Shown here one piece after another: positions 13,836-21,812 of a stretch of 21,812 nucleotides of DNA (its first letter is position 1; every line of letters begins with the position of its first letter). Location: the NCBI GenBank assembly GCA_900770845.1, contig CAAGLS010000029.1:1-21812 (forward strand). Direction: 5' to 3'. The translations under genes and the position numbers were made by a program. The notes under the pieces were generated by a model that was not told the DNA's origin, ran no database searches, and saw only the letters and a program-made list of their open reading frames with translations. The stretch comes from an uncultured Prevotella sp. GTDB lineage: Bacteria; Bacteroidota; Bacteroidia; Bacteroidales; Bacteroidaceae.

Positions 13836-16800
13836 ATGGGAAAATTTGCAACAGTACTCGTCTGCTCTATGCTCTGTACTACCGCGGCGTTTGCCCAACA
13901 GAAAGCAGTACAAGGTAAGGTGTTTGATGCACAGAAATTACCCGTCATTGGTGCCACAGTAAAAGAGAAGGGCACCAACAATGCCACCGTGACCGATCTT
14001 GACGGAGTCTTTAAGCTCGATGTCAATCCAGGCGCCACACTTGTGGTAAGCTATCTCGGACTCCAAACCCAGGAAGTGACCGTACCAATCGGGGGGGGGT
14101 AATGTTACTGTAACGCTTACCGACGACACCCAGTCGTTAGACGAAGTGGTGGTAGTGGGTTACGGTGTACAGAAGAAGTCGAGTTTGACAGCCTCCGTTG
14201 CCACGGTATCAGCAGAAGAGGTGAACAAACAGATTACATCCAATGTGGCCACCTCGCTCCAAGGCCGCGCACCGGGTGTGGAAATCCTTCAAAAGGGAGG
14301 AGTCGCCGGTGGCGATGTAAGCATTCTGGTTCGAGGCGCCGGAAGTTTCGGCAGCACAGAACCTCTGTATCTGATAGATGGAGCCGTGAGTGAGAATGGC
14401 ATCAACTCGCTCAATCCTAACGACATCGCTTCAATCGAAGTGTTGAAAGACGGTTCGGCCGCGGCCATCTATGGTTCGAGAGCCGCCAATGGCGTCGTGC
14501 TCGTCACGACGAAAAGCGGCAAGGCGGGAAAGACCAAAGTCGAACTCACTGGCTCCTACACCTATCAGACGCCCACCAAGTATCTCGATTTCCTCAATGC
14601 AGACCAGTGGCGGTCGTTTGCCAACATGGTAGCCGACAACAGTCCTGCATACAGCCGGGCAGAGCAGAATGTGAACCCGACGGATCCTGGTTTCTCACAG
14701 GACTGGCAGGATCTGTACTACCGCAACGCGAGCATGTACAATTTTGGAGCATCCGTGTCGGGGGGCGGCGAGAACGCAACGTTCAACACCAGCTTGGGCT
14801 ATACCAACCAGAAAGGAATCATCATCCAGTCTGACTATCAGAAATACAATGGGCGCATCAACTCGATGATCAAGAAAGGCCGGCTGACCATCAACGAGAC
14901 CCTGGCCATTGCTCACATGAAGAAGAAGACACCTCCCTCGGTACGCAACATCATGATACCCACCATTCCGGTTTATGACAGCGAGGGGCGCTACGTGTCA
15001 ACCCCATCAGAACTTGGCTACTCCATAACAGGAGCCGAACTTACCAATCCGCTGGCCGGAATATATGCCAAGGACGCATGGACAAAGAAGACGGACATCA
15101 CCGGAAGTCTTGCCCTGACGCTTGACTTGTGGTACGGATTCAAGTACAAGCTCAACCTGTCGGCAAGCTATCTGAACAATCATGGCTACACCCATACGCC
15201 AGAATATGCGTCTTACTGGGATGCCGATGGAAATGCAGACTCCCGTTTCAGTCAGCCCTACACCTCCTTATCTGAGTCGAGAGCTACAGTGTTCAATTAC
15301 ACCATCGACAACCTGCTCACCTACAATGCGACTTTTGGCGGACACAGTTTTGATGCCTTATTGGGAACAAGCTGGATGCGCGAGTTCGACCGCTCGATGA
15401 GCATTTCCTCTGGCGTGAACGACCTTGGTGCAGCCTCTGTCACCACTTACAATGGAGATGGCACGGTAGGCTCCTTGGAATACAACTCTGCGCTGCTTTC
15501 TTTCTTTGGCCGTCTGAACTACGACTATAAAGACCGTTATCTCCTTTCGGCCTCTATCCGCAGCGATGCTTCTTCCAAGTTTGCCAAAGGCCACCGCGTG
15601 GGCTATTTCCCCTCGGTGTCCGTAGGCTGGAACATGCACGAGGAGTCATTCCTCAACAACGTGAGCTGGCTCTCAAAATTGAAGCTGCGTACCAGCTACG
15701 GTGAACTTGGCGCAAACTTCATCAACCCCTACACCTTCCTCTCGCTTGCATACGGCCCCGTGCCAGCCATCCTCAACAATAAGCGCCAATACGGTTATGT
15801 GACGCGATTGGCGCAATCCAATCTGAAATGGGAGACGGCCAAATCATTTAACGCAGCAGTGGAACTGGGTTTCTTCAACAACAGGCTTACTTTCACCGCC
15901 GAATACTTCAAGCGTCGCAACGATGACCTTCTTGCCCCATTAGAGTCGCTTCCATCTTCTGGCCAGACAATTGTCATCAATGATGGCGACGTGCCTTACT
16001 ACAACACAGCATCTGTTGAGAACAAAGGCTGGGAGTTCACCCTTGGCTACCGCAACCACTGGGGCGACTGGAGCCTCGACGCACAGGCCAACATCACCTT
16101 CTTGAAAAACAAGGTGAAGAAGCTTGGCGAAGGCGTGCAGCCTATTCGCGGCGCCCTGCTGAGTTCCAAATTCAACGATCGCCCGACAATCACCAAGGAA
16201 GGTCTTCCCATAGGCTCTTTCTGGGGGTACAAGGTCGTTGGAGTTGACGGCAACGGCGACTTCCTGTTCGAGGGAGCCAACGGCAGCCCAATTGCCGCAA
16301 AAGACGCAAGTGAGGCAGACAAGCGGGTCATTGGCAATCCGACGCCAGACTTCACCTATGGCCTGAACATCAACGTTGGTTACAAGAACTGGGACCTTAC
16401 GGCCTTCTTCCAAGGCACGCAGGGCAATGATATCTTTGCCGGAGCCAAGTATTTCTACTACTTCAACTACGACACCAACAAGCTCACCGATGTCCTCAAT
16501 TCGTGGACAACGGAAAACAACAGCCAGCGGCTTCCCATCGCCAAGACCGACAACTATGGAGGCGTAAATTCTCTTCCAAGTACATTCTACATTGAGGATG
16601 GATCATATCTTCGTCTGAAGAACCTGCAGCTTGGCTATACCTTTGGCAAGAGCCTGCTGAAGAAGTTGGGCAAGCTTGAGTCTGCACGAATCTATTTTGG
16701 AATCCAGAACTTGTTCACCATCACCAACTACTCACTCTACGACCCAGAGGTTAGCAGCAACACGTTGTTCAACCGTGGCATTGACGGGCTTGACGATACA

Positions 16801-16854
16801 GCTCCGACAGTCAACGCACGCACCTACAACATTGGTTTCAACATCACATTCTAA
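13836..16854 (+). CDS. susC: SusC/RagA-type TonB-dependent outer-membrane transporter, out of frame at a G9 tract
   Basis: The first frame (13836-14102) encodes a signal peptide (cleavage likely after AAFA), then a carboxypeptidase-D regulatory-like domain (about residues 25-83), and stops at TAA 14100-14102 just after nine G residues. The rest continues in the +1 frame to 16854. It has a TonB box region (SLDEVVVVGYG), a plug domain (SLQGRAPGVEI, LYLIDG, SIEVLKDGSAAAIYGSRAANGVVLVTTK) and a 22-strand-type barrel ending in phenylalanine. Removing one G gives a continuous protein of about 1005 residues, normal for the family. No other defect is seen. With SusD it would import glycan fragments across the outer membrane. 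As written, only about 88 residues would be made. This may be a phase-off state, a sequence error or an early pseudogene. Confidence 0.88.
14091..14099 (+). repeat. G9 homopolymer causing a frameshift in susC
   Basis: Nine consecutive G residues read GGG GGG GGG TAA in the upstream frame. With eight or eleven G residues the reading passes into GGT AAT GTT ACT and joins the TonB box and plug. The tract sits in the linker after the N-terminal domain, an ideal place for on/off switching by slipped-strand mispairing. Confidence 0.9.
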
Positions 16855-16873
16855 ACATCTTAAGCGTACCGAC

Positions 16874-18574
16874 ATGAAAAGAAAAATTCGTTTGTTCTAT
16901 ATGGGCCTTGTCCTTTTGGGTTTAGGACTGGGCAGTTGCAGCGACACGTTTGACGATCTGGCCAAGAATCCCAACCAGCAGGATGTCAATTCATTCTATA
17001 CGACTCCAGAGAATGTCAACAAAGGAATCATCGGCATCTACTCCTATGTGACGACACCCCGCGCTATGGGAGCCGCGGGCATCAGGCTCATGGTGAACCG
17101 GGGCGACGAGAGCAGCGACCGCACCGACTATGGAGTGCCAGGCCAGTACTGCGCCACGCTGACTCCTTCTTGGTACACCATCGTGCAGCCTTTCAGCCTG
17201 TTCTATACAGCTGCATCACAGGCTTGCCAAATGATAGAAAGCATTCCAGGTGTGGAGTTCTCCAACCAGGAGCTGAAGAATGCCTACTTGGGCGAGGCCT
17301 ATTTCTGGCGGGCATTCACACACTGGTATCTCTTGATGAACTTCCGCAATATCCCGCTTATGAAGAGCTTCCCGAAATCTTCAAAGGACTACAAGCCGCA
17401 GGCGACACCCGAGGAGGCATGGGATTTCATTATCTCAGACTTGAAGAAAGCAAAGGAACTGTTGCCGAAGAAAGGATATTGGACAGGTGACAACACAGGA
17501 AGAGTGACCAGAGGTTCCGCCACGGCCATGTTAGGACTCTGCTACTTGTACCGAAGCGGCATAGAGCCAATCTATGGCACGTCGAAGGCTACCTATTACA
17601 ATGAGGCAGCCGCAGAGTTTGACGAGATCATTACCGGCAAGGATGGTGCTTATAAACTCATGGATGACTACAACGACAATTTCCGTGTGGCCACGGAGAA
17701 CAACGACGAGTCGATTTTAGAATTCCAGTTCATGGGCGACGTTGTGAACACAGGCTTCAATCCTGGTATGAGCAACAGTGGCGCATGGCGTGACCCGCGC
17801 GGAACCCAACCGCCATCGTTTATCTCCAACAACGCCCACGTCGTCCATGACTGGGTATACAACACTTTTGTCAATTCGAAGGATGCCAACGGAAAGACCG
17901 ATTCCCGTATGTTTGGAACGCTTATCTTCGACGACACCGCTCCCGAGATACACGCAAAGGATGGCGACGTGGTGACGGTCATCGATGGGAAACGTTTTAA
18001 CGAATACTATCAGAAGACTGCTGCCGACGGAACAGTTACCAAAGGATTTGCCGCTGTAAACGCACAGGCAGGAAAGTATAAGAGTGCCTGCAGAAAGGGT
18101 ATGGACTGGACGCTTCCTGGAAAGAATCCTGGAAACAACATGTGGTTTGGGAACCTTCGTGCCAATGGCCTGAACTATCCTTTCCTGCGCTATGCGGATG
18201 TACTCTTGATGTATGCTGAGTGCTTGGTTAACGGAGCCAAGCAAGGGTCCCTTACGGCTGTGCAGGCTATCAACCAGGTGCGTGCCAGGAAGAGTGTGAA
18301 CATGCCGCCAGTGGCTACCGCCAACATGAACGTCATAGAGAACGAGCGCATCCTGGAACTCACACAGGAAGGGCACCGCTTCTACGACCTATTGCGTTGG
18401 GGCAAATTGGCCAGTCGGTTCAAGGAGCTCGAGACTTCGGATCCCAATTTCAAGCAATATACATCGTCACCTTATTTGGGCTTCCAACAAAATAAGAACG
18501 AATGGTTGCCCATCCCAGTTGATGAGGTAGAGGGTAATCCCTATATTACGGAGAATAATCCCGGTTGGAATTAA
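16874..18574 (+). CDS. susD: SusD/RagB-type surface glycan-binding lipoprotein
   Basis: A 566-residue protein that partners SusC as the lid and substrate-binding subunit on the cell surface. I use the ATG at 16874, since upstream codons overlap the end of susC. The N-terminus is a lipoprotein signal with LGLGSC, making C22 the lipidated residue. Family features are YLGEAYFWRAFTHWYLLMNF (about residues 135-155), the TPEEAWDFIISDL helix, RYADVLLMYAE, and the C-terminal block ERILELTQEGHRFYDLLRWG with EWLPIP near the end. The gene follows susC by 19 bases and precedes the first propeller protein by 13. It is intact, unlike susC. Its glycan is inferred to carry sialic acid, from the operon only. 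Confidence 0.93.
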   Translation: MKRKIRLFYMGLVLLGLGLGSCSDTFDDLAKNPNQQDVNSFYTTPENVNKGIIGIYSYVTTPRAMGAAGIRLMVNRGDESSDRTDYGVPGQYCATLTPSWYTIVQPFSLFYTAASQACQMIESIPGVEFSNQELKNAYLGEAYFWRAFTHWYLLMNFRNIPLMKSFPKSSKDYKPQATPEEAWDFIISDLKKAKELLPKKGYWTGDNTGRVTRGSATAMLGLCYLYRSGIEPIYGTSKATYYNEAAAEFDEIITGKDGAYKLMDDYNDNFRVATENNDESILEFQFMGDVVNTGFNPGMSNSGAWRDPRGTQPPSFISNNAHVVHDWVYNTFVNSKDANGKTDSRMFGTLIFDDTAPEIHAKDGDVVTVIDGKRFNEYYQKTAADGTVTKGFAAVNAQAGKYKSACRKGMDWTLPGKNPGNNMWFGNLRANGLNYPFLRYADVLLMYAECLVNGAKQGSLTAVQAINQVRARKSVNMPPVATANMNVIENERILELTQEGHRFYDLLRWGKLASRFKELETSDPNFKQYTSSPYLGFQQNKNEWLPIPVDEVEGNPYITENNPGWN

Positions 18575-18587
18575 AAATCTCCCAGAC

Positions 18588-20264
18588 ATGAAGAAATTGC
18601 TTTCTATCATAATGCTCTCTTTGGGCTGCGCCGCAACTGGCGCAGCCCAGACATTGAGCAATGGTATAACCCTGCCAGACCAATGGCCTCCCCATTATCC
18701 CTATCCCACGGAAAGGAAAGAGATGCCAGTGCCCTATCTGAACCATAAACCTGCGGCCATTCCCATAAACACAGGACGGCAGCTGTTTGTCGACAGTTTT
18801 CTAATCGCTGCTACCGATATGAAGACCGTGTTCCACACTCCAAATTTCTACTCTGGGAATCCTGTATTGGAACCGGACAAGGAATGGGAAAATACAATCG
18901 AGGGTGCCCCCTACGCCGCGCCTTTCAGTGATGGCATTTGGTATGATGAGAAGGAGCAGATCTTTAAAATGTGGTATATGGCTGGGGCTGGTATGCTGCA
19001 TAAGGGAGACAAGCAGACCTTTTACACCTGTTACGCGGAGTCGAAAGACGGAAAACATTGGAACAAGGCAAATCAGAAGCTCATACCTGGCACCAACATC
19101 GTTGACTCCTGCAACCGTGACGCTGCTACGGTTTGGCTTGACCGCAATGAGACAGACCCACAGAAAAGATGGAAATTGTTTGTCGTGGAGCGCAGACCCA
19201 CAGACCGACGTTGGCAAATCATACTTAAATATTCGGCCGACGGAAGGACATGGAGCCGTGGCGTTGCCCAGTCGGGCGATATGTACGACCGCACAACTGC
19301 ATTCTACAATCCTCTTACGAACAAATGGGCACTTAGTCTTCGTGGAGGAACACCAGTGTCGAGCCGTTCGCGATTCTATATGGAGCACAGTGACCCGGAG
19401 ATGCTTGTCAGTCTGGCTCATCGTATTCGCAAGGACGCGGATGATAAGTTTATGACCTTCTGGTTTGCGCCCGACGATAAGGAGTTGCGCCACGAACGTT
19501 TTCCAAACGTGGATCCAGGTATCTACAATTTTGATGTAATGCCTTACGAGAGCATCATGCTGGGTATGTATGCTGCTTGGTCGGGGCCGGAAAACGACGT
19601 ATGTGCCAAGGAAGGAATACAGAAGCGCAATGTTGTTTCATTGGGCTATTCGCGAGACGGTTTTCATTTCTCACGTCCAACCCATCAGCCTTTTATGAAT
19701 GTCAATGAGAAACCAGGAGCATGGAACTGGGGCAACATGCAGTCCATCATGGGAGTTCCACTAATAGTAGGCGACTCGCTCTACTTCTACAGTAGCGGCC
19801 GCCGGCTGAACAAGATAATGTGGGACAGTTACACGTCTACAGGCTTGGCCACCCTCCGTCGCGACGGGTTCGTCTCTATGCGGGCTGACAATAAGGTGAG
19901 GACGCTCATCACGGAGCCTGTGGTCTTTGATGGCAAATACCTGTTTGTCAACGCCGACGTTAAAGCCAAGAACGCAGCTCTCGCCGTAGAGGTCTTGGAT
20001 AAAGATGGCAAGATATTGCCCGGATTCTCGCGCAGAGATTGCAGAGTGTTGAGAAACGCCGACAAAACCAAGCAGGTCATAACATGGAAGAACAAGACCG
20101 ATTTGCAGTCGCTTGCTGGAATGCCCGTGAGATTCAAGTTCTATCTTCAGTCGGGCGACCTGTTTGCTTTCTGGGTATCTCCATGGGAGACTGGTGAAAG
20201 CCGGGGATACACTGCGGGTGGAGGCCCTGGATTGAGTGCAAAAGGCATTGATGTCCCGAAATAA
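18588..20264 (+). CDS. Secreted five-bladed beta-propeller, glycosidase-like protein (paralogue 1)
   Basis: A 558-residue protein with a signal peptide (likely cleaved after GAA, about residue 20), so it acts in the periplasm or outside. The sequence has the look of the GH32/GH43/GH130-like five-bladed propellers: GNPVL (90-94), DGIWYDE then FKMWYMAGAG (115-135), repeated S-x-DG-x-x-W/F blade motifs (SKDGKHW, SADGRTW, SRDGFHF), NRDAATVWLD (from 176) and YESIMLG (from 320). D120, E121, D178 and E321 are acidic residues shared with the second paralogue and are candidates for catalysis. True Asp boxes of GH33 sialidases (SxDxGxTW) are not present. The C-terminal 120 residues may be a small beta-sandwich. 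It is the sixth gene of the sialic acid operon. Enzyme activity and substrate are inferred and could be wrong. Confidence 0.7.
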   Translation: MKKLLSIIMLSLGCAATGAAQTLSNGITLPDQWPPHYPYPTERKEMPVPYLNHKPAAIPINTGRQLFVDSFLIAATDMKTVFHTPNFYSGNPVLEPDKEWENTIEGAPYAAPFSDGIWYDEKEQIFKMWYMAGAGMLHKGDKQTFYTCYAESKDGKHWNKANQKLIPGTNIVDSCNRDAATVWLDRNETDPQKRWKLFVVERRPTDRRWQIILKYSADGRTWSRGVAQSGDMYDRTTAFYNPLTNKWALSLRGGTPVSSRSRFYMEHSDPEMLVSLAHRIRKDADDKFMTFWFAPDDKELRHERFPNVDPGIYNFDVMPYESIMLGMYAAWSGPENDVCAKEGIQKRNVVSLGYSRDGFHFSRPTHQPFMNVNEKPGAWNWGNMQSIMGVPLIVGDSLYFYSSGRRLNKIMWDSYTSTGLATLRRDGFVSMRADNKVRTLITEPVVFDGKYLFVNADVKAKNAALAVEVLDKDGKILPGFSRRDCRVLRNADKTKQVITWKNKTDLQSLAGMPVRFKFYLQSGDLFAFWVSPWETGESRGYTAGGGPGLSAKGIDVPK

Positions 20265-20307
20265 TTTCATTCTTGTCAAATTCAACTTCAATAGAAATAA
20301 ATTTAAT

Positions 20308-21812
20308 ATGAGAAAGCAAATCATATCAGTTCTGCTGTATGCGTGTCCCCTGTTCGCCGCCGCACAGACCTTGAGCAACGGTATAATCTTGCCAAAAGTG
20401 TGGCCGCCACGCTATCCAGCCCCCGTGAAGCCACAGGAGATGCCGGTTCCCTATCTGCAGAACAAGCCGGAGGTCATACCCATCAACGTGGGTCGGCAAT
20501 TGTTTGTAGACAGTTTCCTCATTGCAAAGACCGACTTCAATCCTACATACCATCAGGCAAACTTCTATTCTGGCAATCCTGTATTGAAAGTTGACAGGAA
20601 GTGGGAAGTGACCCCCGAAGGATACGAATATGCGGCACCCTTCAGCGATGGCATCTGGTATGACGAGAAGGATGGCAAGTTCAAGATGTGGTACATGGCT
20701 GGTGCAGGCTATGTGAACAAACAAAAGCACAGCCTTTACACCTGCTATGCGGAAAGCGATGACGGCAAGCATTGGATAAAACCCGCCCTCGACATCGTGC
20801 CGGGAACCAACGTGGTGGATACGATGAACCGTGACGCTGCAACAGTCTGGCTCGACCGCAACGAGAAAGACCCGCAAAAGCGGTGGAAATTCTTCAATGT
20901 GGAGTACAAGCCCGACTATATCCAATGGCAGTACGTCCTGAAATACTCTGCTGACGGCATCCATTGGTCAAAGGCCGTCGCCCAGTCTGGTGCCGTTTCT
21001 GATCGGTCAACGGCTTTCTACAACCCTTTCATCCATAAATGGGTAATGAGCATGCGCCATCATTGCAACGTGTCGTGGCGTTCAAGGTCATACTTGGAGC
21101 ATGAGGATCCCGAAGAAGCGGTGAGCCTTGCGCATCGCATCCGCGAGGGCGTGGACGACAAGCATATCGTATTTTGGTTTACACCTGATGACAAGGAGAA
21201 ACGCCATGAGAAGTATCCCGAGGTGGAACCGGGAATCTACAATTTTGACGCAATTGCATACGAGAGCATCATGCTTGGCTTCTACAGCCAGTGGCAGGGA
21301 CCTGAAAACAATGTTTGCCGCCAGTTGCTGATTCCTAAGCGTAATGAGATCATGCTCGGCTACTCGCGCGACGGTTTTCACTTCTCCCGTCCTTCCCATG
21401 AGCCGTTCATGCCTGTCAATGAGACCCTTGGCGCGTGGAACTATGGCAACATGCAGTCGGTTGGCGGAGTGCCCATTGTCGTTGGTGATTCTTTGTACAT
21501 CTACTCTTCAGGCCGCAGTCGCAACGGTGTGTGGTGGGACGCGGGTGTCTCCACAGGTCTGGCCACGCTCCGCCGCGACGGCTTTGTCTCCATGGACGCA
21601 GGTAAGCACGAAGGTTATCTGCTCACCGAACCGGTTTGCTTTGACGGGAAATACTTGTTTGTCAATGCCGACGTGAGGGGCGCGCTGAAAGTAGAGGTGC
21701 TCGATGCCGACGGCAATGTCATCGACGGCTATTCCGGGAAGGACTGTTTGGCCATGCGCAAGGCCAATTCCACAAAGCGCATGATCACTTGGAGAGGCTC
21801 CGACAATCTTGC
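20308..21812 (+). CDS. Secreted five-bladed beta-propeller, glycosidase-like protein (paralogue 2, continues at position 1)
   Basis: The frame is open from the ATG at 20308 to the end of the window. Read through the 110-base overlap into 1-279 it gives 557 residues, almost exactly the length of paralogue 1. The N-terminus is a signal peptide (cleavage after about AAA at residue 19), and the mature protein starts QTLSNGI, as in paralogue 1. Shared blocks include GRQLFVDSFLIA, FYSGNPVL, PFSDGIWYDEK, NRDAATVWLDRNE, YESIMLG, GYSRDGFHFSRP and STGLATLRRDGFVSM. It arose by tandem duplication, since the two are neighbours in the same operon, but they have drifted well apart, so they may differ in linkage preference. 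It would be the last gene before the terminator at 366-424. As for paralogue 1, substrate and activity are inferred. Confidence 0.75.
   Translation, partial: MRKQIISVLLYACPLFAAAQTLSNGIILPKVWPPRYPAPVKPQEMPVPYLQNKPEVIPINVGRQLFVDSFLIAKTDFNPTYHQANFYSGNPVLKVDRKWEVTPEGYEYAAPFSDGIWYDEKDGKFKMWYMAGAGYVNKQKHSLYTCYAESDDGKHWIKPALDIVPGTNVVDTMNRDAATVWLDRNEKDPQKRWKFFNVEYKPDYIQWQYVLKYSADGIHWSKAVAQSGAVSDRSTAFYNPFIHKWVMSMRHHCNVSWRSRSYLEHEDPEEAVSLAHRIREGVDDKHIVFWFTPDDKEKRHEKYPEVEPGIYNFDAIAYESIMLGFYSQWQGPENNVCRQLLIPKRNEIMLGYSRDGFHFSRPSHEPFMPVNETLGAWNYGNMQSVGGVPIVVGDSLYIYSSGRSRNGVWWDAGVSTGLATLRRDGFVSMDAGKHEGYLLTEPVCFDGKYLFVNADVRGALKVEVLDADGNVIDGYSGKDCLAMRKANSTKRMITWRGSDNL
21703..21812. repeat. Right copy of the exact 110-bp terminal direct repeat
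   Basis: This copy is identical to 1-110. The distance between copies is 21,702 bases, which would be the length of the circle if the window is circular. Confidence 0.95.

Noticed and set aside
14085..14110. Programmed ribosomal frameshifting in susC
   Set aside because: The shift needed is +1 directly before a stop, and I see no stimulatory structure. Slippage of the G tract or a sequence error is simpler.
18588..18660. Lipoprotein signal in propeller paralogue 1 (LSLGC)
   Set aside because: The residue at -3 is not leucine-like as required, and paralogue 2 has no cysteine at the matching position. A standard signal peptide fits both.
18588..20264. GH33 sialidase
   Set aside because: No SxDxGxTW Asp boxes or arginine-triad context are visible. 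The S-x-DG-x-x-W motifs fit GH32/43-like propellers.

Overview
The window reads as DNA from a member of the Bacteroidota, most likely Prevotella-like. The reasons are a SusC/SusD pair, Bacteroidota-type promoters (TTTG, about 20 bases, TAnnTTTG), a Bacteroidota-style sialic acid gene set (permease, lyase and RnBP-type epimerase), and almost no Shine-Dalgarno sites. The first 110 bases and the last 110 bases are identical. The gene cut off at the right end (from 20308) continues in frame into the gene remnant at the left end (stop at 277-279), giving a 557-residue protein that matches its 558-residue upstream paralogue. The simplest reading is a circular sequence of 21,702 unique bases opened inside this gene. 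No replication, mobilisation or integrase gene is visible, so its nature (excised circle, tandem duplication, plasmid of unknown type, or assembly loop) is open.

Layout. Positions 1-279 are the 3' end of the last gene of the long operon, followed by a strong convergent terminator (366-424). A minus-strand gene of DUF3843-like type occupies 466-2115. A roughly 550-base spacer follows, and then a tight three-gene restriction-modification cassette (2665-6923): a phospholipase-D-type nuclease with the BfiI active-site pattern, a D12-class adenine methyltransferase and a beta-class N6/N4 methyltransferase. Lines sampled by eye there are near 45% G+C, against about 60% in the flanking sugar genes. 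Next comes an AraC-type helix-turn-helix plus O6-methylguanine methyltransferase gene (7183-8031), embedded in GC-rich repeats. A repeat-rich spacer of about 890 bases (8032-8921) holds a possible MITE, a perfect 24-bp hairpin and a 22-bp tandem repeat.

From 8922 onward lies a sialic acid utilisation locus: a ROK regulator (8922-10094), a regulatory region with a perfect 18-bp palindrome and a consensus promoter, and then one co-directional operon. Its genes are an MFS sialic acid permease, N-acetylneuraminate lyase, N-acylglucosamine 2-epimerase, SusC, SusD and two paralogous secreted five-bladed beta-propeller proteins, the second of which crosses the window ends. The genes fit together as follows: the secreted proteins would act on a glycan, SusC/SusD would import the product, NanT would move sialic acid across the inner membrane, and the lyase and epimerase would turn it into GlcNAc. 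No GH33-type sialidase is seen, so the two propeller proteins are the natural candidates for the missing glycosidase step.

The most striking single detail is that susC is put out of frame by one base at a run of nine G residues (14091-14099) between its N-terminal domain and its TonB box. One G fewer restores a normal, roughly 1005-residue transporter. This suggests slipped-strand phase variation, though a sequencing error or a decayed gene is possible.
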